Assembly (NCBI GenBank): GCA_963978905.1
Contig: OZ022260.1
Coordinates: 8,855,725-8,919,724, forward strand
DNA from: Trichostrongylus colubriformis
Taxonomy: Eukaryota; Nematoda; Chromadorea; Rhabditida; Trichostrongylidae
Length of the DNA stretch: 64,000 nt
Direction of reading: 5' to 3'
The notes under the pieces were generated by a model that saw only the letters and a list, made by a program, of their open reading frames with translations, was not told the origin of the DNA and did not search any database. Positions 40,835 to 53,484 of the stretch are shown here, one piece after another. Each line of letters begins with the position of its first letter. The stretch's first letter is position 1. A program made the position numbers and the translations under genes.

Positions 40835-43800
40835 TCACTGCGTCTCAGGCACACTTGCATTTGCAGTGTAAAGCATATCATTAGCGGTTGGATACGGTAT
40901 TTGAGGCCATTCCTCATAGTGCATCATATCGGTCGTTTGATAGAAATAATTTGGTGATACCGTATCCTGTGGAGCATATCCGTACCAGGCATGATCGTAC
41001 TGTTGTGCCGCCCATGGGGTCAATTGTTGACAACCGGGCAGGTAGCCAGAATACATCATAGGTGGCCCTGGTGCGGCTATTGGTGGAACTGAACACAATA
41101 AACTTTAGTTTTTCACTAAGCCTATATTTAGTATAGGATAATAAAGCGAAGAATATAGATACCCCGATGTAAAGGGTTTTTCAACGATATTTCTGTTAAA
41201 AAAACGAAGTCTGTCTATTTCTCGAAAAAGTATAAACATCGAAATCAGGAAAATTCGAAGACCCAAACGTAGCAAGTCAACATACCGGTGGATGTGCCAG
41301 CGGTCATCGGATCCATTACGGTTTTTTCTAGCGGATATTCAGGTATTGGTTGAGGATATTCGAACTGCAAATTTACTTATTACCTGCCCGCTATTGGGAG
41401 GAACTTTCTATGATTCAGACAAGAGCCTGTAAATTTCTGTCGTGGTGTTAAAAAATAAACAATTGTAAAGAAAGAAATCATGTTAAAAAGATTTGGGGGG
41501 GGGGAGAAGCAAATAAGCAGTTTAACCTCCGTTTCGCACGTGCACTTAGACGGAGGTAGATTTTAAGGATAAACTCCTTCTGCGCTCATAAGTACGGGAA
41601 GGAAGGTAGGCATGTTTTATGCAATATTTTATGTATTTATTCATATATTTTTTTGGTTAATATGAGTATAAGCCGTTTATAAAAAAGAACAAGTTCTAAG
41701 CTTTGTTTATATTTATACATTACATGTTGTAAATCACAAAAAATCCCAAGTATCGCAGTAGTATCACAATATTATCATATATTCAAAGTTCGGGATTCAA
41801 GCGATCACATGATCAGCAGAGTGATCGATCAGTATCTTTCCCTTTCCGCTTCAGCATCCGTGATCATCATTTCATCACTCTCCATCCCGTCACTCTTTTT
41901 CTGTTCTTACTTTTTATGCCACTCGATTTATTCGCTAGCCGCCAGGGCCTCTTTGCGATCAGGTGTTAAAGTGCCGAAGTCGACGAATACGGCTGCAAGC
42001 CGAAACAAAGCGGAAATCGCCCTGAGAACGACCTCATAAAACACTCGGCTGTCGGCATACTCGCGCACTACCGTAACCCGCTGCTGCTCTGAATGTTGAT
42101 CCGACGGCGATAAATGGCCAGTCAAATGGCGTCCCACTAATCTCTACAGAGCTAACATTACGAAGTTGACATCATTAATAAAACACGATCATTAGTTCTG
42201 CTATTAATCGAATTGGTGAATTCTAGGCTTTCTAATGGGATACGCCGCGCATTTATCTTTCTTGAAAACCTCTAAATACTCACGTTACTAGCTTTTATGA
42301 AATGAAATGTAAAAACCATTAGAAACATCATCGATCCTTTCAAAACGTGAAATTTCGCTTCCAGAGATTCACTCGGACATATTGTCAGGTTCTCGTACAA
42401 AGGCTGGTATAGCAGCACATGTGGTCGTTTGCACTAGTGAATGAAAGACGTCTGGCCGATAAGGGAGGGCAGACCAGATGTGATCGAGAATCAAGTGGTG
42501 TCGTGACAGCAGATGAAGCCACAGAAATATTGCGAGTGGTAGAGGACATGATGCTTAGGCTTGAATAGCTGAGCTGAGTTTGAATACGGTAAAGCTGCCA
42601 AAGAGTTTGTTCTTTAATTCAACAGCATCCCTTCTAAGATTAGCCCGAACAAAATCTCAGAAGCTTGCTAATCGATAACGTATCTTTCTGTTGGTTCATT
42701 CGTATTTTCTGGATACGCTACCTAACGGCTGTATCTTGATGTGCAAAAGTACGCGCAGGGCAGGGCCTAAGACGGGATATTTGGCCCATCGTTGGATGAT
42801 TTCCATGTTTGTTGAGCACATTGCACGATCGCTGGGCTAACAAGATGATTCGAAATCGATCCAGTTGTTACTCACCTGCGTGAATTGGCCGTAGACAGGT
42901 CGTTTTCTGGCTTTGTAACCTCGTGGTCGTCGTCGAAAAGCGCCCTCTTCAAGCAGAAACTCGCAGTTGTCCGAAATCGTCCACTTATGACCTTTTCTGC
43001 CTCTGAAAGCTACGGTGCATTAGTTACGATGGTAATTTTGTAAAGTTTTATAATTTCTGTCAGTCTGTAATGTGTCGCACGGCTTATTAAATTGCAAATC
43101 AATTATCAACTATGAATATAGTAGAGGATATAACATACTGTCGCTCCAAACAATGAATGGTTAAGACACAGAACTAGTTCAAAAATAATTCGAAATCTTG
43201 GCAGTGAAGCGAAGAAAGTCAAACATAGATACAAATTTTTCGAATTTTGAAAAGCTGTTTTAAAATAGATCCGTCTTCGTCGTGCGAAAGTTTTGATTTT
43301 TTAATTATGGGAATTGCTCGAGCAGATATGCCCCAGAAAGTGACTGCTGTTGAATGAAGAAACTTCCACGTACCGTTCTCCGGCTTCTTTCGGCAATTTC
43401 ACAAAGCAATCGTTGAGTGAAAGATTGTGACGGATTGAGTTTCTCCATCCGACATATTCTCCTCGGAAGAAATCGAAATGCTCTTGAAGGAACGTGTAAA
43501 TTTCGGCTAACGTGGCTCGTTTGTCTGGTCGTTTCTGAATAATAATCCTGTTTTATTCAAACTCTACCACCTCCGATTTTTTCACATTTTCCCTACGAAT
43601 AATTTAAAAGCCTTCTACAGCTCGAACATAAAATCCACCCTACAGCTCTCATTCTTGAAGCATACGAATGAGTTATTGAAATTCAGCTAATTGTCGACGA
43701 AATGTGTATGTATTAATGTGTATGTGTAATATTTACATAGTAGATGCGTAAACAGGGTACACTGGCAGTCGAGGGTTCTTCAACAGGGGGGGAGGTGGTC

Positions 43801-44826
43801 ATCCCTGCAGAGGTCAGCGATAAGCGGTGGAATCTGAATTTTCAATAAGCAGATGAGAAGCGAAAAGGGTATTCCACAGCGAGTCCGGGTGAGAAGATGT
43901 GAAATAAATATCTTTTTGCTTCAGGTAAGGTAGGTAGGCATAGCAATAAAACACATTACAGCTATACAATTCGGCAACAGTCACTGGTATTGCAGAGCTG
44001 TACAATTCCTCAACAGACACTGGTATAAAAAAATCAGGGACAGTAGTTGAGCCACGTAGAAGGAGGGGGGGGGGGCCGTACTGAAGCGGCTATTTTCCTC
44101 GACACCTGGAAGTACCCTCTGCGTGACAGTGCTCCTATGGCTGTCGAAATATGTAGTTTATAAGCTTGAGAGCACGGCGGACATGGATGGAAGTCTTGTT
44201 TTTTTCACGCTCAACAGCGCCACTCTTTCAACAACTATAATAGATAAGTTTTTCAGAAGTAACTGCCTAGAATCTTGCTCGGGGCACGAATTCCACCCCA
44301 TATAGTTTTATATGAAGGAAGACTGCTTCTGTCTCAAGTTGGAATTTTACCCTTTTGATTTTTTTCAACTTCGGAACATTAAATATGACTCGTTGTGCAA
44401 TGATTGTGCGTTCATTTGCTTTTTTTCGATCACGTGACCCCAATTCCCTTACGAGACATTTTTTTTTTGAAATGTTGAAGTTTCCTTCGTACTTGTATGG
44501 CCATCGCAATCAGGGCTATGTAACTGTAAGGCGGCTTTTCTTGTCTTTTTGTCCGATTTTTGCGATTTTTCTTTGACGATGAGGTGACCTAAACGAGTGA
44601 TATGGGAAAAAGATGGGAAGTGAAATGAAGAGTAAAAGCTTGAAAAAAGAAGAATTAGGCAGCCTACCTCTTCTTCTTCGGTCTCTTCGTTTTTCACCGC
44701 TAACGGCTCCAGTGAACATGCTAACGAAGAGAATGAGCTACTGAAATCATTTTTTACTGGTTTGTTGCGCGAAAATCTTTCAGTAAAAGTACAAATCAGA
44801 CAGCTCTCACAAGCTAGTTGTAGCAT
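40835..44826 (-). CDS. let-381: Forkhead transcription factor, FoxF/LET-381-like
   Basis: Exons in translation order: 44668-44826, 44493-44588, 43374-43534, 42876-43002, 41286-41364, 40835-41088. All junctions are GT...AG in phase, giving 291 codons plus stop. The forkhead domain spans about residues 71-170 across exons 2-4: [35 protein letters not shown], then [20 protein letters not shown] (helix 3, the DNA-contact helix), [10 protein letters not shown], and wing residues [19 protein letters not shown] after the EEG block and the [10 protein letters not shown] wing point to the FoxF class, called LET-381 in nematodes, a mesoderm regulator. Class assignment rests on remembered family features. 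The tail (residues 182-291) is Pro/Tyr/Gln-rich, as in activation regions. The start at 44826 is the first in-frame ATG of an open exon; an upstream exon is possible. Confidence 0.88.
41820..42170. other. Forkhead intron 4, GC-richer patch
   Basis: The 1.5-kb intron between forkhead exons 4 and 5 (41365-42875) contains GATCA-rich sequence near 41800-41830 and a GC-richer patch. No inverted ends or coding exons were found in the rest of it. Confidence 0.3.
43785..44105. repeat. Poly-C-associated dispersed repeat in forkhead intron 2
   Basis: Reverse complement of parts of 31700-32080. It shares AGCGGCTATTTTCCTCGAC, ATAGCAATAAAACACATTAC and AGCAGATGAG strings, and has G-runs at about 43785 and 44065. 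It contains two diverged internal copies of a TGTACAATTC/TATACAATTC..CAACAG..ACTGGTAT block. Confidence 0.55.
44270..44400. repeat. Fragment shared with 46940-47070
   Basis: The reverse complement of this stretch reads CATATTTAATGTTCCGAAG, then AAAGGGTAAAATTCCAACTT and GAGACAGAAGC. The plus strand at 46940-47010 reads CATATTTAATGTTCGAAAG, then AAAGGTGAAATTTCAAGTT and GAGACAAAAGC. It is a short dispersed repeat, possibly a remnant of a coding unit because the peptides align (FNV.KL, VKFQ.ET). Confidence 0.5.
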
Positions 44827-44849
44827 AAATGATCAAGCATATTCATTAT

Positions 44850-47800
44850 TGTGGGAAGAGGTGGTGCAGTGACAGGTGGCGCGCACTCCCACTCTCATGG
44901 AGTAGAGCTCGATTCAAGCAACAACGCTTGTTCAGACCAACCAAGCCTTCCCTTCACGGTCGGTGAATTGGCCAAAATTCGTCAAAAACTTCATCATTTA
45001 TCCTATCATTTATTACCAGTATCAGTTTTTTCAAAGCCTTTGACTCTTTATAGAAACTCATTCAACGTCAAGTTAGAATTAAAGTAGTAAGATAAAATTG
45101 AAGTGGTTTTATAGTGCAATATGGAAGGCGGCAAAGAATCTGAAGAAGTTGATACAGGGACGGTCAGTTGGTCCATTAAGCTGGAAAGTTTTCCGAAGTT
45201 GAGGTCTTTGGGTCACAACGACATGAAACTGCTTAGCAGACATTTATGAAGATTTGGCATGCTTTTACACATTTCTACAACTTTGAACGGCAGTTGGAGG
45301 TGCGCCGAGGTCAGCATTGGAAGGAGAGTTCCTTTCCATGGCTTCGATTCTTTTACTTCGGTGCGTGATCTCAAAGCAATGCATAAAGAAGAAGGAAATA
45401 AAACAAGATTTTGTACGGCACCCTCTAAGATACTGATTCAACTGGAATTTCACTATCTATCTAACGTATTTGCAATAGAAATGATTCTGCAAAATCAAGC
45501 GGCGTTCAAAGGCAATAAGACAAGAATCTATGGCATTTATGGCACCCTCTAACATACCAATTTAACTAAATCTTTACTTATTGTTTAATGTATTTAGAAT
45601 TGATCCTGCAAGCTGAAGTGGTTTTCAAAGGTGTGGCGCACTCCTGTGATTCACTTACACATATGTTGCACATAAATATGTACTCATCCTGAGGATCTGT
45701 GTTTCAATATTACGACTAAGAGAAGACAGTGAGGTTATTACGGAGTTTGTAGCAGACGCTACTGCTCAGCATTAATTATGCTTCTCACAAGACACCGTGA
45801 ATTTGGATCCTTCCGCAGAATGAGGTGAAGCACTGGAATAGATGGCTCACAGCGCTTCACATCAGAACCACTACGAACCAAAAGGCCGATCACTATGGCT
45901 TGAAATCGTCTTTCCCAATCATTTCAGGCGCACTTTTACCATTATTATTCAATTTAAAGCTAAATATACGCCCCTTACAGTGCATAGCTGCAAAGATATT
46001 GTAAATTGAACTTCCTTGAGAGCTACTGGAGATGCAGCAGGGTACAAAGAGGTGTACATACAACGAGACAACTGAGTGAATGGTACAGTACACGCAAGGT
46101 ATGAGAAAGGAGGTCCAATAGCATGAAGGTGAATTTATGGGAGATTTTCAAAAAAAAAATCTCAGATCAGAGGCCAATCTTCACGACGACGACCACGTCG
46201 CACTGCTGCAGCAGAACAATCCCCACAACTTCGTCATTATACACGAAGTTTGATAAACAAAACGCATGTAAACTATACAATTTGTTGGATTTTATGTAAA
46301 CTACGCCGTCAAAGAAACTGCATGAAGTATTCCAGTTCTAAACAAGACATAAAACAAACTATTACTGTCCTTACCTTTTCATTGCAAGCAACTGCGAGTC
46401 CATTAGGAAGTGTCGATGAGCTGGCGCTGACTTATGGCGGCGAGTGGTTGGGGGCAGAGCGCCGCTACCGTAATCACGACACCATGACGAGGGATTGGCT
46501 GTGGTGGCGGAGACGCAGACATGCAAAGAAAACGGGGAAGTTTCCGTTTATATTGGCCATGGCAGCGTTGGAAATACGTGCTGCTGTATGATGAATCGGG
46601 ATGAGAATAGGGCACATGAGGGAGGGATGAGGGCAAGAGTAACTGAAATTTTAGCTTAAACATGTACCTAAGAGATTCTTCCACCGAAAGGACAAAAAAG
46701 GAGGAAACAGAGGTTGAAATCACTTTTTACGACAATATACCCATTGAGCAATTCTATCTATTGACTTAAATCGTTGTTCCAACTGCAAGTTTACCTAAAA
46801 TTAAGTTATGGATGAATTTCAGCAGAGTTTTTTTTTTGAGTTCCTTGTTTTTAAACCTGTTTTCTGCATCAGTAGCAATGCCCTACATTTAGCAATGCTA
46901 ATTTGCTATTTACTTTCACTTTTTTATATTTACACAAGAGGCATATTTAATGTTCGAAAGCTAGAAGTAAAAAAGGTGAAATTTCAAGTTGAGACAAAAG
47001 CAAACATAAATGTATACTTAAAGTCGGCCTACTGCGATTATGACTTTCATGGCCTCACGTTGAAGCCCAGACAGAGGAGAAGGAGCCATTGGAAACCCTT
47101 TGGAAAACTTTTCATTTCATCGCGTGGTTTCTGGTATACCCTGAATGAACCAGAAAACTGTACTAAGGGTGAGGGTGACTCTCCATGAGTTCCACCCATA
47201 GAAGTTTCTGGAGGTTCTGCTCCCGAGAGTCACGAGGAAAATGTAGCAGAAATTACCTACACTAATATTACCGAACGAACGATCTCTCACCAAAAAGAGG
47301 TCCTACATTATTGACTGTTCACCTGACGGTACATCACCTGATCACACACCTTAAGAAAGCTGCCAGTTCTAGCCACCGTTCTTCTGAAGTGAAACAACTG
47401 GTATATTGATCAAGGATAGAACCAAGTTCGCGGCTTATTCTATAAGATGTTTGATCTACCCTGTAAGCTTCTTTTTTTTTCTGAAAATAACCAGTCATAA
47501 AAATGAATGTGTAGACTGAAGAAACATCTTAATAAACAAAAAAGAAATAAACAGTTTATGCAATGTGCTCTGTTTCGTCAGTCATTTTGGCCAGCATTCT
47601 TCTCGAGTGATAGCTGCTGAGACAAGGTGCATTCTGGGCTGCTCGAGCACAATGTGACGCCACCTCAATCCCAATCCTTCTTTTTATGGTAGTTCATGTT
47701 TGCATCGATATTTTTTATGCTTTCCTCTATGGCTCCTTCGAAGCTAGGCTGTCATATTAGCCGATTCGGCTTCCGAATATTCCTTCGGTTTTTCCGTAAT

Positions 47801-48020
47801 TTCGAATTGCCCTAAGTGGGATAAGTGATGACAAATATGGGGATCTAGCATAGCACAGCAGATGTCGAGAAAGTGAAGTTGTTGTGATCCACGTCAATTT
47901 AACACTGTAGGCTGCATGTCAGTGCTTGCTCCGTCGGAATCCACTGTATCTGACAAAACAACATGCATGGCGTAGACTTCAGCTCAACTCCAGCTCAACT
48001 CTAATAACTTAGTACTATTA
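44850..48020. other. Upstream of the forkhead gene, no gene recognised
   Basis: A diverged tandem duplication of about 124 bp (GGCACCCTCTAA at 45419 and 45542, then ATTCTGCAA/ATCCTGCAA and TTCAAAGG at matching offsets) lies at 45416-45665. The dispersed fragment at 46940-47070 is described above. Open frames at 45259-45552, 46250-46591 and 46808-47188 lack motifs or splice context. Upstream control regions of the forkhead gene would fall here but cannot be pinpointed. Confidence 0.4.
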
Positions 48021-48919
48021 TTAGGTTGATTCATAATAAATCGGACAAATGGTAGTGATGATTTCTAGAGATCATAACTCAGTAACGAATTAACGAAAAT
48101 GGACGCGCGAGGTACCGTTGGAATGAGTATGAAAAGCTCTTCAAAGTACCGCAAAATAATCACTCCAAAGTAGTTTCATTCCGCCACCATGCTGCACGAT
48201 TTCAAGCGGTCCAGAGACCACATCCGCAACGTCATACTATTTATATCGCTATCTGGCCAGGAACCCGCGGATATCGGCAGACGTCTGATAGAAGTTCACA
48301 AGGAGCATGCCCCCGGCAGAAGTACACTGTAGTTGTAGCATTCGAAGTTTGCGTCAGGCGACTATTCCATCGAAGACGAAAACCGCGGTTGGTGGAGCGT
48401 ACACGGCGTAGAGTACTGGGAGCTGCTCGATGAAGGTACCACAGTATCCGCCGACGTCTACGTTCGTCAATTACGAGAATTGAAGGCCAATGTCCAAAGT
48501 TCGCTACGGCGGCGGTCACCTGTCTACTTCCAGCACGACAACGTGTCTACTTCCACAGACCGCACTTCGCAAGATCGACCAAGGCCGAGCTGCTGTCGTA
48601 CAGTTGGACCGTACTTCTATACCCACCGTACTCCCCAGACCTGGCCCCTTCAGATTTCCACCTTTTCTCCCACAGCCAACGCCACCTGGACGGCCAAGAC
48701 TTCAAAACTCGCGACGAGGTCAAGGCGGCACTCGGCAACTTCTTTGAGCTCCAGCTTCCGGCCTTCTGGAGCAAGGGCATCCATGATCTGCCTATACCGT
48801 GGCAGAAGGTCATCGATAAAGATGGAGTATATTTCAAGTGAATCCCTGTTGTCGTAAAAAAGTTGTACGACAATGATTAAAATTGGTCAATTTGTCCGAT
48901 TTATTATGAATCAACCTAA
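48021..48919 (+). mobile_element. Degenerate mariner transposon
   Basis: The inverted ends TTAGGTTGATTCATAATAAA and its complement are near-perfect, with TA on both sides; length 899 bp. The plus strand encodes mariner transposase in shifted frames, starting near FKRSRDHIRN. The last catalytic region is clear: YPPYSPDLAPSDFHLF, then the tail RDEVKAALGNFF, FWSKGIHDLP, WQKVIDKDG to a stop at 48841. The part expected to carry the first catalytic aspartate is not visible. Intact ends but a broken gene, so at most a non-autonomous copy. Confidence 0.88.
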
Positions 48920-49037
48920 TAGATTTCATTGTTTGTGTTGCTTTTCTCCGGTTTACCGTGAAGTCGTTGTTTATTTTTTTATTGGGTAAGGTAGAGCTAC
49001 CCACGTAGCTACTGGCCGATCACCAATGTTCCACTAA

Positions 49038-49518
49038 TCAAAGTTTCGTATCAAAATTGATCAACTTCTTTTCAACCTTTCCGAAGCTTAATCTGAATAG
49101 GCTTCGAGAAATAGCGTACACCTTCTGTAATACAAAGGGAGTATCTACCATTATCCGGATATAGAAGAAGACGGGAATGAAATGGGGTTCTATTTGGAGC
49201 TGGTTACCAACATTTAATAATACTGTAGAACTGTTCAGTGGTGAAGCAGACATTTTCTGTTGACGGTTTTCACCTGTTGGCTGGTGATCCCAAGTAATTC
49301 AATCGGGGGCATTCAGTGGTTGGGTGTTGCCGTTGCGGTTGCAGTTGCGCCATCGAGGCGTCATCGATGAGCCTCGAAACAACACTTGCAACCGGATCGG
49401 ATAGTGCCCTCTGCACTGTCAGATCGTGTGAGTGACATGTCTCGGTCAACAGTTCACTTCCGTTTCCAAGCAAGGGAAGACAGGGCGTTTGCTGCTGAGT
49501 TTGGTAATCAAGGAACAC
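49038..49518 (-). CDS. Two exon-like segments, unassigned minus-strand gene
   Basis: A segment at about 49268-49518 on the minus strand is open, Gln/Leu/Ser-rich (LIDDASMAQLQPQRQ) and ends at a GTGAAA donor-like site. Downstream, after a TTGTATTACAG acceptor, 49038-49125 is open with KVYAISRSLFRLSFGK and a stop. Phase agreement between them was not established and no domain is recognised. It may be a pseudogene. Confidence 0.3.
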
Positions 49519-49599
49519 GAATTCGTTTTGAAGGTTATGGAGGCTCTACAAAATTGCCACTTATAAATGTAGTAATTATACAATATAAATAATAACTCT

Positions 49600-51454
49600 A
49601 AAAAACTATACAATGATTTGCATCATGTTTCAACGAAAATAGTTGCAGCTAGTTAGTCACCAAGTTAATTTTTTAATAGCTTTCTAAATGATGAATAAAG
49701 ATGAGGAACATTGGTGAATGGCTAAGCACGGTGCCGATAAACATAGATTCAAGCTCGAATGGTGTTTGGAGTCTAGCATTTTGTTTATCTCTCTCAGAAT
49801 CTTCTTAGAATCTTAGAAGGGAGCATCTCTCAGAATACGGAGTCTACATTAGTGTTCTGATACGCCATCAACACTCGCGCTTAGCTGGAATTGATGTCCA
49901 GTTAATAGATCAGCGGAAAATGCATGAGTTCAGAAAGCTTCTTAATGTTCATCGCGGGATCTCGCGTTTTGGGAAAAGCTGAAATGTATTATTTCTCCAA
50001 ATTTCGGTTGTAGAAATGGAATCAGTTGATTTTACATGAAAAAAAAAACAATGCTAGACGGTCGTCTAGAGGGATTCCCACTTGCGCTCGGTGCCAGTGG
50101 CCTTTAGAGAATGCAATGAGATACGTTGCGCATTTTGAATATAATGGTAGCGCAGGGGTAGGAAGCGCTGACTGTCCAGTCTTAATGGATTCGTTTCTAT
50201 CAAAATCAGCTGCTCAGCAGATATCTTGAGGATGAACTCAAAGTGTGCTTTAATGCCTAGGGGTCTAAGGCTCATACTTACTATGTATGTGTATGGGAAG
50301 CGCAAGAAAGAAGATCGTTCGAGCTGATGTCTTAATCCTCACAATCCCTTCATTTTTTCCCTGTATGTATGTATACACGCAAATACGCAACCCATCAGTC
50401 ATATAAATTCCGGAAGAAAGTCCTTTTTGGGTCTAGCTATTAGTATGGAAACTGAAAAGTTTACTGCGGTGAACAGTTTTTTAGGTGCCTGTACGATGAA
50501 AGGCACCATTGTTCACACAATTTCAACCCTCATTCGCCAATCTCCATGATGAGAAGTCGATTCATCGAAGTGTTTTTATTTACAAGTTCTCATTTTCCTG
50601 CTACAGCATCAGCTCGCATCGATAGTACGGTATCCTGAATCGACTCTGTCTCATATATGATATGTCTGCAATCGGATACTCGTTTATGTCAGCGTTAACC
50701 TATTGTCATCGCATTGATATTGATGACACGATCGTGTTATCGATTTTTTGGTTACGATACCTTTTATTTGTTACCTATAATGAGCTGGGAAAAAATTCTT
50801 TAATATGATCGAAGTGATAGCTAACCATGGCTATAACAATTTCGATTTTGAGTTGTATGTGGTGGAACAGTTCATTACTTTTTAAAATTTTCTTCATTCA
50901 CTAAGTTACTTTTTAGCACGGTTAGGTACTTTCAAATCCTCAGGTGTTCTCCAGGGTAGAATTCCTGTTTGAACTGCCCATAGGGGCAGATTCAGTACCT
51001 TGAACCATTACCATACGCCTGTAATGTGAGAGATATGATTCGGTCAATTCTTACCCGGGTCAGTCGAGCCCTCGAGGGACCGCCAAGCGAAATCAACTTT
51101 TTCTCAAATCAACTGAACCGGTTTGCCGCTCTTATTATTGGACAGGCCAGTCACATCCAAGTGCTATTAAGAATATAAATGGAGGTTGCAGGTGGAGTAT
51201 CCTGAACAGGGACTTATTAGTGGCACGTGGCTGATTACTGAATAAAGTCTAGTCGCTCAGAAAAAACCAACATTTTCAAATTGGTGCAATATTATTGTCA
51301 CGCCGTGAATCGGTCTACTCCCATACTTCTAAATAGTGATTTATCTTGATAGCAGCAGGAACTACACATACATAGCCTACCATCTGATGGACTTTTTGTT
51401 GAGCTTCCAAGATTGTTATAATATTTATTCGCTAATGTTTCTCGTCTTCTTCGG
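49600..51454. other. Intergenic stretch, nothing recognised
   Basis: AT-rich, with short frames only. No element ends, RNA gene or exon supported. Confidence 0.4.
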
Positions 51455-51659
51455 AGCCTGTGAGACCAAAACATATTACAGATATACTTTTACAATGATG
51501 TTTCAGCTTAACAGGATCCGAAGAAGGCGATTTACCGATACGTTAACCGTTACAGGGAGCCTGTGAGACCAAAACATATTTACAGATATACTTTTACAAT
51601 GATGCTTCAGCTTAACAGGATCCGAAGAAGGCGATTTACCGATACGTTAACCGTTACAG
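51455..51659. repeat. 102-bp tandem duplication
   Basis: A unit starting GAGCCTGTGAGACCAAAACA and ending ACGTTAACCGTTACAG is present twice in direct order with about two differences. It looks recent. Confidence 0.85.
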
Positions 51660-52530
51660 TAAATATAGTAACAAGCTCGGAGGCTCGAGAAAAATTCTAA
51701 CAGTTATTACACTACTATATACATGGCTGCCTTGCTGTCATCCAGATTTTGTATAGCACTGCTTACCAGTTATTCTATAACACAAAAGATGACGAAATTA
51801 ATATAGAGTCCCATATAAAGTATATATAGTTGTCTGCCAATAAAGTAGCCAATAAATTATATATAGTAGTCTGTAGGTTTAGATTATCTTTATTAGAACT
51901 AGTCCATCAGGTAGTCGGGCCGTCCCATTTCTTCTTCTTGCCTCGTCTGCTGGATAGATTGCGTGCGTCATTGCCCTCAAACTTCTGACTACCGTACCAC
52001 CAGCTGCCAGCAGACACCCCCCTAGCCAATAATCCTCTGACAAACATAAACGGAACGCGATGATGAGCTAATGGGGTCACAACAGGAATAATAGGCGATG
52101 GCTAGGGTGAATACCAGTACGATCTGATCTATCGAGGGTGGATCTGATAAGATTACTAGAGCACGTGGTCTTTGTTTTGTTCTCAGTTGATCCTTTGGAA
52201 AGCGCCTGGAATGAGACTTTTGCTCAAAGACATGTACACATTTGAATATTTTATACGACTACTTAAACCTTGCATGAGTACACTCGATGGTCCGATGATG
52301 GCAGGAGCTCAGGGATGATAGAGAATTAAGCTTGATTCGACTGAACGGTACACAAATAGGATCTATCACCAATCGATAGCTGCTTTTTTGCCACTCGACT
52401 ATGAAGCAGAATCAATCTTCAAAAAAAGATTAATTATTATTGGCATGAATTCTTGTGGTAAGCCGTCTTTCTCTCGTTGCTGGCAACTGATATCAGATAT
52501 GACTAGGCTGTACTAACGAGGGTGGACAAC
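51660..52530. other. Intergenic stretch, nothing recognised
   Basis: A TATATAGT-rich patch occurs at 51820-51870. No gene or element. Confidence 0.4.
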
Positions 52531-52533
52531 CTG

Positions 52534-52752
52534 TCAAAGATTTTTCCATTTCCTTGTCAGTAACACGAGACGTGTCAATAACATACCGTAGATCAAGTAG
52601 GAGTTCATGTGGGTTAAAATGGAAAACATGGGTGTGGATAGACAGAACCCGTCGACTTCGATAGCTGCTGCCTGAAAGCTGTCTGGGCCACAAATATGCA
52701 GCCAGAACGCTCGAGACCGTCTCAGCTGCCTATCAACTGCAACATTGCCTGA
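52534..52752 (-). CDS. Exon-like segment with a hydrophobic core, unassigned
   Basis: On the minus strand, after a TGTTTTCAG acceptor at about 52753, an open segment of about 70 codons ends in a stop. It has AFWLHICGPDSFQAAAIEVD followed by a long hydrophobic stretch, as expected for the last part of a membrane receptor. No family could be assigned and no upstream exon was found, since the mariner cluster lies immediately upstream. It could be the broken 3' end of a gene. Confidence 0.3.
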   Translation of the reverse strand, partial: SGNVAVDRQLRRSRAFWLHICGPDSFQAAAIEVDGFCLSTPMFSILTHMNSYLIYGMLLTRLVLLTRKWKNL

Positions 52753-52814
52753 AAACATGAAGCGTCAACTGTTATACAAAGGGTACTGATGTCGGACTCC
52801 CTTACTATATAGTA

Positions 52815-53482
52815 TTAGGTTGTCGGGAAAGTTCTTTCGTTTTTTAAAAACTTGTTTTTTCCCCTCAAAACTGCTTTCCAGCGATTTCTTCTGTACATAT
52901 ATATGTAGTACAAGTCCACACGCATCTATAGGTATTATTGTCTTCCATCTCCCGGATAACCTTTTTCGGCAAAATAAACATATCAAGGGTCAATCTCATT
53001 TTCAATACAAAAATTTTTCTTCGAATGGCGTTAGATAGGGAAAGGAAAAGATGGTTGTCCGATGGAGCAAGGTCAGGGCTATAAGGTGGATGGGGTAGCA
53101 CTTCTCATTCGAGATCGAGAACTTTTTGGTGGGCCAATTTTCTGGCGAGTCTTCCCACATATTGAAAAAGTGACTCACCAAAAAATTCTCGAGCTCGAAT
53201 GAGAAGTGCTACCCCATCCACCATATAGCCCTGATCTTGTTCCATCGGATTATCACTTTTTCCTTTCCCTGTCTCAAAAAAAGCCTTCGGTAATGAAGAT
53301 GACATTGACCTTTGATATATTTATTTTGCCGAAAAAGGTTATCCGGGAGATGGAAGACAATAATACCTATAGATGCGTGAGAGCTTGTACTACATATATA
53401 TGTACAGAAGAAATTGCTGGAAAGCAAATTCAGGGAAAAAATCAAGTTTTTGAAAAACGAAAGAACTTTCCCGACAACCTTA
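52815..53482. mobile_element. Fold-back mariner, copy 1
   Basis: Ends are TTAGGTTGTCGGGAAAGTTC and its complement with TA outside. The two halves are reverse complements of about 300 bp, each carrying the same mariner transposase C-terminal piece (LPHPPYSPDLAPSD, then FILPKKVIREMEDNNTYR) pointing outward. The centre is CTTCCCACATATTGAAAAAG. The N-terminal half of the gene is absent, so it can only move with help from another copy. The second copy at 56575-57252 shares the same centre. Confidence 0.88.
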
Positions 53483-53484
53483 TA

